Assembly (NCBI GenBank): GCA_964058845.1
Contig: CAXKVR010000437.1
Location: 1 to 37,707, forward strand
Direction: 5' to 3'
Origin: Carex sylvatica
Lineage: Eukaryota; Streptophyta; Magnoliopsida; Poales; Cyperaceae
Length of the DNA stretch: 37,707 bases
This document shows positions 20,590-31,055 of the stretch, piece by piece. The notes under the pieces were generated by a model. It was given only the letters and a program-made list of their open reading frames with translations. It was not told the DNA's origin and ran no database searches. Positions within the stretch are counted from its first letter, which is position 1; each line of letters starts with the position of its first letter. A program made the translations under genes and the position numbers.

Positions 20590-20800
20590 AAGTCATGAAA
20601 TTTACCAGTAATTGATCAGTTTTCATTTGTATTGTGCTATGCATATGATGCAACAGTTCAAATAATACAATCAATCACATATTCAACATACAAAACTAAT
20701 AGCAATTTAATTCTTAAAAATGAATATCAAGACAAAGCCAGTGAACCCCCGCACCTGATAACGTTGACAAGACAAGCAATCAGTCATCGCATATCAATTG
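20590..20800 (-). repeat. Second partial module of the same LTR family
   Basis: On the minus strand this contains ATCAGGTGCGGGGGTTCAC followed by an AT-rich stretch, matching the solo LTR at about 7500-7560. The equivalent module of the 18171 copy is already present near 19490-19510. This is therefore a partial duplicate or the edge of another copy placed next to it. Confidence 0.45.
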
Positions 20801-21905
20801 TTCCGGGCAATTCCATCAAATCTCAATCCATGGTATTTATGCCAACTCCTATATAAGCCACAAGTGACAAGAGATAAAATAGCACAGTGAGCAAGTAAGG
20901 TACGTTCCAAATCAAAATATGCTCAGAGGAAGGAACCCTCGCAGGTTATCTTGTGAAGAGGAAACCAATTAAGGTTTTGTATGAGAGATAGTTTAAGCGG
21001 ATAAAAGACCAAGCAGCTCTTAAGCAGCTAGACTATGTGTGGCATGCTGGAACAAATTAAAGAGGCATTGTCACGTAAAGAGAGAGAAAGAAATAAAAGA
21101 TGAAACTAGCTAGGTACTAACACCTGGGTCCCAACTGTTATAAGAAATCCATTTATGAATATTTTATTTTAGTTTTAGTTTATCCATTTATTATTTGACA
21201 TTAATTTTAAGTTTACAATCTCATATTTCGGGATTTCCAAAGTATTTCAGAATTTTTTTTTATTGTGCATATTTTGTAAATTCAACCAATCAAATAATTT
21301 TGACGTTTTGATCAATTAGTCCGACATTAAAAAAAATATAAAGTGTTAAAAGTTTATGTTCAAATTTATAAATCAATAATTAAAATTTTCAGATATATAT
21401 TTGTAAATTTCATAATGTTACAGTGACAATCACAAGAAAATGTTGCTTTTATACATCTATATATTATGCCATGATTCCATGCATGAATTTTCTGTAGATT
21501 TGGAAATCTTGTAGATTTTTTTATTAATAGAAATTATAAATAAATAATAAATAATATTCTTTATATAAAAAAATATTCGGACCAAATATTCTCCCATTAA
21601 TATAAATGTTTGAGTCTAACATTGCGGTTTCCAACAACAATTTTTTCTATCTAAAGAATATGCACGCTTTCGTTTGAAAACTGGAGCACCAATACAAGCT
21701 AAGAATATAGCAAATACAACTATACAAGTAGTTACAATTCCAAAGTTTGAAGTTAAAGAATATGAATGTCTGTAAAAGGCAATTACTTTAGTCTTAGCCT
21801 AATTATAACAGGACAATTTACAAGAAGAAAAAAAAAAACATAGCCTAATAAAAATCCTAGTATCAAAGAAAGAGACAACATAATCCTAGGACTGTGGTTT
21901 GAACC
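20801..21905. other. Intergenic DNA, no gene seen
   Basis: Between the LTR debris and the end of the TTL-like gene I see no supported coding region. I looked specifically for the missing right part of the Athila-like LTR and the copia RNase H/3' LTR and found neither. From 21160 on the sequence is AT-rich. Sequence just left of 21905 is the 3' flank of the minus-strand TTL-like gene. Confidence 0.5.
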
Positions 21906-24785
21906 CTACAAAGTACAAATTTGAATCCAGAATTTAAGGTATATTTGTTCAGGCTTAATCATCAGCTTCGTGTACTTCTTACGGTTGTAGATTTTGAATG
22001 CCGGTACAACCTGAACATTTTCAGATATTGCTATTAGGGGGCACCGGTTTATATCCACCTGCGACCCAAGAAAGGAAATAATGAGTACAATAAAGGAATT
22101 TATATTTAATTTGTTCTAATGGACATCACCTTACTAATTCATTTGTTTAGTACTGGTATAAGTATTTTATAAGGATTTATGATCCCAGCGAGAATAGTAC
22201 CTCTAAGAATTTAGCGAATGGAAATGAGATGCACAAGGATTCCACAAATGATTTGAACTCGGCACATTCAGTGTTGGATGGATCCATAAAAAAGACGATT
22301 ATAAGCCCTGCATAACGGCATTTGCATCAAATTATAAGCAGCACTCATATTTAAAATCCATGCTGTCAATGACTACAATAGTTAATCAACATATTTATTT
22401 GCAACATGCGCTAAATATGATACCATTAGTGGTTTTGAAAAGTGGTAAATGATATATAGATTGAGTGCTCACCAGGTGCAGAAATGGCAACATTATACTC
22501 TTCTATGCTGCTGAACTCCTCAACCCCTCTTTTATGTTTACTGTCTGAAATGTCCTCACCAAGCGAAGCTTTTTCCTCATTTTCCTTCACACTTTCATCC
22601 GATTTCCCTAGCTAATTTTTTAAATGAAGTATAACACTAATAAAATCAATCCGACACAAGTACAAAAAATTGAGCATGTCAGCGATCAATCTTTAACTAA
22701 GCCCGCAATCGGACTTCTTTTTAAGTTAGAAAAAATGTTCCTTTTAATTTTTATTTTAACATCTGCATCATAAGTAAAGATAGTGTGTTTTGGACCTGAT
22801 GGGCATCGAACGGCTCCGATGCTCATTGGACCCAAACTTTTCTCGAGTTTTGTACTGAACCTTATCTTTTTATTCCAAATTAAGTAAGATGAGTGGTTCT
22901 TTTGGGAAAGAGAATACTTACCTCAAAATATGGACTGGAAAATAGGTTGTCATCTACAGGGTTATTTTGATAGAATTTATCGACAAGATTGCTAAATTTG
23001 ATGACCCTTTTCCATTGATTCAATCTCATCTGACATGCTGCCAGTTTATTGAGCAATGCAACATTTGGCCAAGCATACTCCAACCCAATCATGTATTTTT
23101 CATACGCTTCCATGTATTTTCGTAAGTGGAACATTTGATCTCCTTCATCTTGAGCTAATTTTGCCATGTGAACACGCTCCAATATGGTGGTAACTTTGCC
23201 ATTTGATGGGTCTAATATGTGGGCCTGCCGTGCCGCTTTAACTGCATTCTCAAACCTGACAAGTAAATGCCGTGTTAAAACTTCATCCACATTGGAGTAT
23301 TAGCAGCTAATATAGGAGAGAATTTTTTTTGTATTATATTAGCAGACAATAAATTTGAAGCCCTGCGTGAGTTCAATAGTCACTTGCTATTTGTAATGAC
23401 CAAAATATTGTTTGAGTCAGTATTGAATCAGCTAATACATACTGGCACCGTGTATTAGTAAAAAAAAAAAAAAAAAACCGGTGCATGCCTAAAGAAATGG
23501 TTACAGAGTACAAGTTAGAGACAAAGTTTGGATCGTACCTTCCTAATGCCAACTCAATCTTTCCATGAATAATGCATATGTACGACTCCCATAGCATGCC
23601 AAGAGAAAATGGGGGTTCCAGCTTTGGTGCCAGCTTGTGAGATTTCGAGATTGTTTCCTTGGCTTGGTCAAGTCTATTAAGACTGAGAAGACGGTCGGCC
23701 TTCATTGCGAGGCTCTGGAAAATGCGATACATCTTCTATATCATTTTTATTCTTAGAACTAACAGCTCAGAGGGAAAAATCCTTGCATTCAGCAAAAATG
23801 GGTACCAGGATATGCTGACTATGTACCACTGGTAACAGACTCCAGTGCATCAACAATGACATTTTCGTATAAGAAAAAAAAAACAGACAGAGAGAGAGAG
23901 AAAAAAAGGGGTTAATTACATATCGAGTTATTGTTCCAGTTGCAATGAAGCTGTCAACTTCCTCCCGATGAGTAGAATTATCAAGGTGGTCTTCCAGTTC
24001 TTTTGTGTTTTCAGATAGCTTCTTCTCCAGTCGGTCCTCCAGTCTCTTTATGTTATTGGGTAATGCGTCCTGGTTTTGGAGTTCTCTGAGGCTGGAATTA
24101 AAAGGACATCAATGCAGAAAATGTAGTGTATATATTGAGGGGCAAGACAACTTCTGATGCACGTAGGGAAAACAGTTTTCAACTTTCGATCCTTAAAACA
24201 AAATTTTACTAACTAATATAAAGATCAAATCCTTACATGTCTAAAGGTACATAATGATAACAATAATTCAATTTGACTGTGAGTTCTTTTATAAGAATTT
24301 GAATCTATAATAATATAACGAGTTATCACAAAGATGAATTCTTGTGACATCAAAAACAACCACAACAAGGAAAAAACAAAAACAAAAAAAACCAATACCT
24401 AAATTCTGTTAAACCTCACTGTACTGGCTCACTGTACTAAGCTCAAGTCTTGAATAAGAGCACAGAAAAATGAGAAAAAAAATACCACAAAAAGATAGCA
24501 ATTTAGATGGTACCACTAACCTTAGCATTACATCGCAACGAGACATCTTATTGTGGACATCACGATCATCGGGATTGAGAAGAAGAATTTCCTCATACCC
24601 TTTCAGAGCCTCCTCAACTGGCCCCCATTAAAAAGAGTATCAACCTGACTAATACTAGAAATTGTACTTGTCTGAATGTTGCGTACCACAGGGTCAATGC
24701 CCAGAAATGCATCTCTGTAAGATTTCCGGCCTACTGTATTAGAATTCCTAGTGCTTGATGAACCCCTATGAATCGGGGCAGACAT
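21906..24785 (-). CDS. TTL-like TPR and thioredoxin-domain protein, seven exons, one frame break in exon 1
   Basis: Minus-strand exons with GT-AG introns in matching phase: 24521-24785, 23920-24091, 23539-23714, 22922-23255, 22473-22611, 22201-22307, 21906-22058. The product would be about 447 residues. The start (MSAPIHRGSS) opens a Ser/Arg-rich, probably disordered N-terminus. A TPR-like unit follows (EALKGYEEILLLNPDD), then a charged coiled segment (IKRLEDRLEKKLSENTKELE). Next come TPR repeats with the TTL phrase ELALGRFENAVKAARQA and A-H-I-L-D-P-S-N, then NKLAACQMRLNQW. The C-terminus is a thioredoxin-like fold (VEEFSSIEEYNVAISAPG, LIIVFFMDPSNTEC, VQVVPAFKIYN) without a CXXC redox motif. 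Plant TTL proteins are TPR scaffolds with a C-terminal thioredoxin-like domain lacking the redox motif, linked to hormone and stress responses. This one is shorter than the usual ~600-700 residues. Exon 1 is 265 bp, but phase needs 263 or 266: the frame breaks at the G run near 24625-24629. It is either a sequence error or a recent pseudogene. Confidence 0.8.
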
Positions 24786-24864
24786 GTTTGGAGAGAGAAA
24801 ATACGATGGATTGGTAATTTTTCTTGTGTTATGGATATCAAAAGGAGGAGAGCAGTAGAAGAGT

Positions 24865-24872
24865 CATATATA
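24865..24872 (-). promoter_or_regulatory. Candidate TATA box of the TTL-like gene
   Basis: On the minus strand CTATATATGACTC lies about 85 bases upstream of the start codon at 24785, a normal distance for a plant core promoter with a short leader. The assignment is by position and sequence only. Confidence 0.45.
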
Positions 24873-25085
24873 GTTTAATCCAGGTTTTTGGCTTCTTGCT
24901 TATCTTTGTTTAATTAATGCAGCTTCGTAAGTAGAAGTTAGTTAGGACTTCAATTGATTGTAACAGAATAATATGTAATTAATAACAAACTTCTTCTTAC
25001 AAGCTTTCTAACTGACCACTGATATGTCATTAATAACTGTCAATTCTTTGTTGTCACATTCTCCTTCGAATTTGACACAGAAGAT

Positions 25086-25088
<3 letters not shown>

Positions 25089-25121
<33 letters not shown>
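25089..25121. repeat. (AT)n microsatellite
   Basis: Uninterrupted run of about 16 AT dinucleotides upstream of the TTL-like gene. Confidence 0.85.
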
Positions 25122-25123
<2 letters not shown>

Positions 25124-26422
25124 CTTTCTGTTGAACATAAACAGTATGTGATTAGTAGTTCCATCCCCATAAATTATAATTGTTTTAGTGAACGACAAAA
25201 AATACACTAAAAAAACCACAAAATTACGTTTTGCATCGCACTCCTAGATAAAATAAGCGTTATTGTTATCAGAACCGGACCAGTAATAAGTTGGACCAAA
25301 AAAAACCAGACCCGGACCTATCCGGTTCGGTTCGCATGGAGGGTTGTTTTTGCAGTTGAACCGGAAGAAACCATTCAAATAACCGATTTTTATTGAAAAA
25401 TGCAAACCAAGTCTTTAAAAAAAAATCTGGTTTAAATTTTGTCTTCTTTAAGCAACAAATGAGATAGAAGGTCGCATGCTCACAACGTAGTGCCTATAGA
25501 GATGAATTAGTATCACTTTTTAGATCACATTCCTTTCATAATTACCCAATTTATTTTGATTCCTACTGTATGAAAACTGTTTTTCTTTTTTTTTTTCTTT
25601 TTTTTTTTTTGAGAGCTACTACTATGTCTCATGAACTGATACACTGATACCTTAGGTTTTAAATAAAAAGAAATAATGTAATTTTATTGAAGAACTTGCA
25701 CTTTGAGCTTTTATATGAACTTGTACTAATCTATGTTTGCATTTTTTTTATATTGCTACTGAAAGCTCTCAATTCATGTACTTTCACGGTTGTAGTAAAC
25801 TTATCATACAAAATTTAAAATGGATGAATGTTATATTTTTCTCTTCTTAAAGCAAGTATTTTGTCATATCTTGATAAAATAAGTACCTTTATTATATTTG
25901 GTTGAGAAAATTTTATTAATCTATAAATTCATTTTTATTGTGTAATATGTAAGTACGAATTTTTACTATTTGAAAACATAATTATTTTTATTAATCGGCC
26001 AATTATTTTTACTGTGTAATTTGGCGGCGACCATCGTCACTGATTTTTCCAATTAATCGGCCAATTATTCTCAATTATGGTCGATAATTTCAATTAATTT
26101 CCATTAATCGTTTGGCGGTACACTGTCCGTCTAATGAGCGCATACCGTTATTTACAACACTGATTAATAATACTGATTTTTAATTATTTTTGGAGATAAA
26201 TTAGAATTTATAATTATGTACGTACACTTATACTAATAATTAATTATATTTTTTTAGTTAGTCAATATTTTTAATTATGGCTGAATTTGTTCATGACCGA
26301 ATCTTGATACAATTTTTTTTTTGCAGTTTTGTTGAATGTATATTAAATATTTGTTTGTATGTTTGAATCTATTAGCAAATTGTTTAGATTTTTTATTATT
26401 TAGAAAGAGTTGTTGGTACTTC
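25122..26422. other. AT-rich intergenic DNA with a local duplicate, no gene seen
   Basis: Contains an imperfect cluster of ACCGG/CCGGTT words at 25270-25375, a long pyrimidine/T-rich stretch at 25583-25611, and the phrase ATTAATCGGCCAATTATT twice, near 25988 and 26053. The latter copies are separated by about 65 bp and look like a small tandem duplication. No open frame is convincing. Confidence 0.5.
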
Positions 26423-26522
26423 TTTTTTTTTTTTTGCTTTAGTCATGCCCGTAGGCTACATTTTCTCAGTCTTCCTATTACATCAAAAAGCTCAAACTGA
26501 AACACTCAAACTGATAGACTCC

Positions 26523-27016
26523 TTACAGAGGAAAAATTGGATAGATAAAACCTATATAAGAACCCCCGAATTGTCTACCTTTCTTAGCTAAACAATCTGC
26601 CAACTCATTATGGCGTCTATTTTCATAAATACAGTTAAAGCCTCCATTTGTTTTGAGCAGCTTCCAAATTCCATAGATCTCTTTATGTGCTCGCCAATCG
26701 ACTTCCACAGGTGGTGCCGAATCTGTGCATGCTTCAGCTAATCCCTTACAGTCTGTTATGAAACAACATGAAGTGATACTCTATGAAGTACATCCTGCAT
26801 TGCACACAGTAGAGCTGCGGCCTCTGATTGAATTGCACAGCATGAGGTAACTCTAGCAGCCTTATAAACCATGAGCTCCCCAGCTTGTTGTAACAGGTAC
26901 CCAATACCTCCTATCCATCCACAGACCCATGATCCATCAACGTGACAAACCGTCTCGGTAATTACCGGCTGCGTGACAGTTCGGCCTCCTGAAAAATGTG
27001 CCTGGGCTCTCTCAAG
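26523..27016 (-). pseudogene. LINE ORF2: C-terminal RNase H
   Basis: Minus-strand DGSWVCGWIGGIGY supplies the first acidic residue, SEAAALLCAM the Glu, and the final open stretch ENRRHNELADCLAKKG the last catalytic Asp. Stops and a frame change around 26730-26770 disrupt the middle, where the third acidic residue should lie. RNase H at the C-terminus is normal for plant L1 elements. The last frame ends with a TAA at 26523. Confidence 0.78.
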
Positions 27017-28401
27017 CTAGTGAGATAGCAGGGATTCAATTCTGATAGAAGCATTGTATCTTTGAACTGCTTGGAGTGTAGTTGCCTTGCCTTGAAAAAC
27101 AAAGTCGTTTCTGCAACGCCACATGGACCATAGTAAAGAAGCAAAAGTAGACCATAAATCTGAGGGAATGATTTGGGTAATCACTAGCAGTGCTTCCATA
27201 ATGTTTGTTGGCAGTCCCTCAGTTTTCAAGCCTAGTTCACCAGCAAACCAACAAGATTTGGAGAATGGACATGAGAAAGCCAGATGCCCTTCATCCTCAT
27301 TTCCTTGACCACAGATCATGCATACGGGGTCCCCTCTACCTAGCCTGGTGTACATGAGTTGACCGAGAGGCAGAGCTCGATTTGCCAATTTCCATAAGTG
27401 TAATCTGATCCTAGGTGGTATATGCCCCTCATGCCAAATGAATTCCCATAGTCTTTTAAAGACTTGCTGCCCCATCCCAGCACCCCCATTTCTTTCCAAG
27501 TTACCATGTCCCCTAATTGCAAGATACGCCTTTTTGACTGAAAATATACCATTTACAGTGTAGTGGAAGATTAGTTTATCTGGGCCACTTCCCTGTGCAA
27601 GTGGTCTTAAGTTTGTAATTATATGCACAGACGCCTCATAACCGAACCGAGCTGCAATTACCTGTACATCCCACATACCCGAGGTACCATCAATAAGATC
27701 ACACACTCGGATTCTTCTGTTAGAACTGACTAGGGGTATATGCACAGTGGCCTGAGGGAACCAAGGTTGGGCATATGCATATCACCTTTCTCCATCTCCC
27801 ACCTGCCACGATATCAAAGGCAGCAATTGATCTCTCAAAGCTAGTACCACCCTCCAGAACACCGTGCACCTAGATTTTCTCTTACTGTGCCACAATGCGC
27901 TATTAGGTATGTATTTGCCTTTTAATTGTGTGACCCATAGAGCATCTGAATCACTTGCCACTCTCCACAACATTTTCATTAGCAAAGCACTATTCATATC
28001 AGCCAAATCTCTTAGGCCCAGCCCCCCATACTGATAGGTTGAACAATCCTGTCCCAACTCACAAAAGCCATGTACCTCGATTTATCTCCTTTTCCCCAGA
28101 AAAAACCCTTAATCAGGGCTATCAGTTTATGTAAAACACCTTGAGGAATCTTTGTGGTTGCCATAAAGTAAATAGGGACTGATTGCAACACTGACCTTAT
28201 CAAAATGAGTTTACCTGCTTGTGACAATAGGCGGCTTTTCCATGATTGCAATCTCACTGTGAACTTCTCTATAAGGAAGTCAAAAGACTATGAGGTAGTG
28301 CTAATAGGAGCCCCCAGGTAGGTGTAAGAAGTGGCACTTAGCTGGACCTGCAGAATTTCAAAGACTTTTTTCCTAGCCTCTTGATTAGTTGGCTTGCTAA
28401 A
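27017..28401 (-). pseudogene. LINE ORF2: RT thumb region and zf-RVT domain
   Basis: Frames at 28012-28257, 27782-28057 and 27017-27745 read in order along the plant LINE consensus: RLQSWKSRLLSQAGKLILI, SVPIYFMATTKIPQGV, FFWGKG, GLGLRDLADMNSALLMKMLW, then FSVKKAYLAI, RLHLWKLANRALPLG and the zinc-binding CMICGQGNEDEGHLAFSC. A frame change near 28020, a stop near 27782 and another break near 27745 separate them. The motif order matches intact elements, so the region is one decayed ORF. Confidence 0.8.
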
Positions 28402-29819
28402 CTATATTGAGCTCTTCGCCGGACCAATGATTTGACCAGATACTCTTGTGAAGGCAGTCAAAGCTTCAACAATTTGACTTGCCTCCCCTTCCTCTGCCTT
28501 GCCAAAGATGAGAAGGTCATCCGCGTACAAGCAATTTGTGAGCGGCTTGCATTTAGGTGCTATCTGAACACCCTTAAGAACCCCAGCAGTGATCATTTCT
28601 GAGAGGCTTCTTGAGAGAATATCCATTCCAAAAATGAACAGATAATGAGAGAGAGAGCAACCTTGGCGGAGGCCGCACTCAGGCTTGAAAAATCCCCCCC
28701 TCCTCCATTAAGAACAATGGTGAATTCTGCAGAGCGAACACACGCCATGATCCATCGACACATACACGGTGGTACTCCATATAGTGGTAAGATAGACTCG
28801 AGAAAGCCCCAATCCATCCGATCGAAAGCCTTCGAGATATCTACTTTGAGACAAAAATCTGAGTTAGTGTAATTTGATGAGTTGAAAGAGTGCAAAACCT
28901 CACGGAGCAAAATCACATTCTCGGAAATCTCTCGACCCGGCACGAAAGCAGATTGAGACTTTGAGATGTACCCAGTTACAAATGACTTCATGCGAGCTGT
29001 GAGAATCTTTGATATGATTTTATATATCACGTTGTACACAGAGATCGACCTATAGTCTCCCACCTGACTCGGCTCCCCCACCTTTGGTATGAGGACCAGA
29101 TTTGACTTAGCAATGCTGCTCGGCATCATCCCTGTTTGAAAGAACCTGTGGACTTCTTGTAGAATTACAGGCCCGAAAAGGGGCCACTGCTGTTGAAGGA
29201 TGAAGGCATTAAAACCGTCAGGACCAGCTGATTTATGCGGCCCTAGGCCCATCAAAGCCTTGTATATTTCATGATCAGATGGAGGCTGCTCCAGACTTGG
29301 ACAAATAAAGGCTGGGAATTTGGGGAGGCCCGTTAGAAAACTAGGCCTGTACACATCCAGTAAGGGAGCTCTAGGCCCAGCTGAATAAATACTCTTAAAA
29401 TGTGTTACAAAAGCCCGCCTTACTGCACCTTCCTCAGTTACCCAACCAGTTCCTGGTATGAATAGAGAGCTGATTTCATTCCTTCTCCTCCTAGTTACAG
29501 TAGCAGCATGGAAAAAAACAGAATTTCTGTCACCAAAACACACGCACTTAATTCGCAATCTCTGATGCCAAAACATCTCTTTCATAAGGAGGCAGCGATC
29601 GTGCTCCTCTTGCAACTGCTCCTCATCTCTTTTGGAGACTAAGTCCGGTTGGGTTGAATTCAACACTTCCATCTTTTTTTCAATCTCTACTAGCATCTGA
29701 ATTGGAGATTTCTCCTTCCTGACCCATTGTTTGACCTCAGTTCTGAAGGTTCTTTTCAACCCAGACCAAGAATTTGGATTTGTTTGCACCACTATTTCAC
29801 AAACTGAGCTAAAGTCCTT
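28402..29819 (-). pseudogene. LINE ORF2: reverse transcriptase domain
   Basis: Minus-strand frame with classical non-LTR RT motifs: GPHKSAGPDGFNAF, LVLIPKVGEPSQVGDYR, SQSAFVPGREISENV, then LKVDISKAFDRMDW with the first catalytic Asp. A frame change near 28670-28690 disrupts the GLRQG-type motif. The next frame carries the catalytic box YADDLLIFG (YADD codons at 28516-28527). It ends at a TAG around 28402-28404. RT activity would copy the element RNA at the nicked target; this copy cannot do so. Confidence 0.85.
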
Positions 29820-30573
29820 TCATAGTATCCACCAATTTTCGCATCGAAAGGCAGCTCTAACTGATTTCTTTAATGGGTTTGGGCGAATCAAAATAGGTAG
29901 GTGGTCACTACTAAACCGCGGTAGATGAAAAACCACCAAGTTTGGGAACTTTAAGGTCCAAGCCAGATTCCCCAAGGCACGGTCGAGCCTTTCACTAATG
30001 TTATCGCTACCCTCCTTCTTATTCGACCAAGTATACGCAGGTCCCCTATGGCCAAGGTCGATGAGCCCAACTTCATGCATCCAACTTCTAAAAGCCCTAT
30101 TTCCTGTTTTAAAAGCATCAGATCCTCCCCACTTTTCTTCTCTAGATGCAATAGCATTAAAATCACCTACAACCAAAACTGTCATATCTTCAAACTCCAC
30201 AAAAGAAGCAATATCCTCCCAGATTTGTGGGTTTTCAGATCTCGAGGGATCACCATACACCCCTATTAAAACCCAATCCGCTATCGAGCCCTTTCCCTGC
30301 ACCTTTGCCGTAAGTAAATGACTACTTTTTTTTAAGGAGAGACACCTTCACTTCATCCCCCCAAATAAGCCACAACCCTCCCGACTGACCTTGAGATGAT
30401 ACCACAATTGAGTTGCACAAGCTCAAAAGATTAATCCTTTTAGAAGCCATTCGGTACCCGCACCTTGTTTCGGAGATAAAGGCTATTTGAGCACTTGTGC
30501 AATGGAGGTAGCGATTAAGCGTGGAACCCGTCGTGCCTCCACTACCCCGACAGTTCCACGCAATAAGACTCAT
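29820..30573 (-). pseudogene. LINE ORF2: AP endonuclease domain
   Basis: It begins MSLIAWNCRGSGG, the usual start of plant LINE endonucleases (Asn and Arg of the WNCRG motif). The catalytic Glu is in I-S-E-T-R, then YGDPS, LVVGDFNAI, ISERLDRALGN and the final SDHLPI with the catalytic Asp-His. The enzyme nicks target DNA for target-primed reverse transcription. A 1-nt frame change in an A run near 30325-30335 splits the domain, and a TGA at 29820-29822 follows the WWIL phrase. The catalytic residues remain visible despite these lesions. Confidence 0.82.
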
Positions 30574-30985
30574 ATAAAATCTGCCACCAGATTCGGCCCC
30601 GCTGGCCTTAGCCGTTTGACTTTGGCAAATTGGATACCACAGTGGAAGGACACCGCAATTTGTAATAGGTTTCTAATTTATGTGTGCTACCTGGATTATA
30701 ATAGTTAGGTTGTATGCTGGTACGGTACCAGTAGTAACTGGTTTTATATATTCTACTAGATGGGTACTCGTGGCCGTGGGCATATAATGATGAATATAGA
30801 ATACTGGTACGATATTGGCTGGTAGAAGGACAACATTTTTTAACTAAATAGAGAGCTAGAATTGAGCAATGCTTTGGTGCAGAGAGCATGCAAGATTGTA
30901 CAAATTGTAACTAGTCATTCATTAACTAATTTTCTGTCATTATCATTATACTAATTCTTTATTTACTAATTGCTTTGCTTTACAG

Positions 30986-31049
30986 AGTGGATGCGATTGA
31001 TCCGGCTCTAAGAAGGCCAGGTCGGTTTGATTCAGAAGTTGAAATCTCT
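30986..31049 (+). pseudogene. Isolated exon-sized relic of a CDC48-type AAA ATPase
   Basis: Directly after TTTGCTTTACAG, a good 3' splice site, the frame reads VDAIDPALRRPGRFDSEVEI and then hits a TAA at 31053-31055. This is the second region of homology of AAA ATPases, which carries the arginine fingers; the wording is closest to what I know of plant CDC48B/CIP111-like proteins. I find neither the preceding Walker motifs nor a following exon within several kilobases. It is most simply an old gene fragment left by duplication, capture or deletion. Confidence 0.6.
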
Positions 31050-31055
31050 TTCTAA

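Larger units (their letters stand above)
26423..30660 (-). mobile_element. Degenerate non-LTR retrotransposon (LINE), 5' truncated
   Basis: Read on the minus strand, an ORF2-type protein runs endonuclease, reverse transcriptase, zinc-finger RVT region and RNase H, ending in a short 3' UTR and a poly(A) tail (13 T on the plus strand, 26423-26435). No ORF1 is recognisable upstream of the endonuclease, so the copy is probably 5' truncated near 30660, the usual result of target-primed reverse transcription. I looked for a target duplication by comparing the bases after the poly(A) (GAAGTACCAACAACTC) with the sequence beyond 30660 and found no clear match. The order and motifs fit the plant L1 clade. 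Confidence 0.85.

Noticed and set aside
26400..30760. LINE target-site duplication sought using GAAGTACCAACAACTC after the poly(A)
   Set aside because: The closest sequence near 30700 (a GGTACCGTACCAGCATACAAC-like stretch) matches too poorly to be a duplication.
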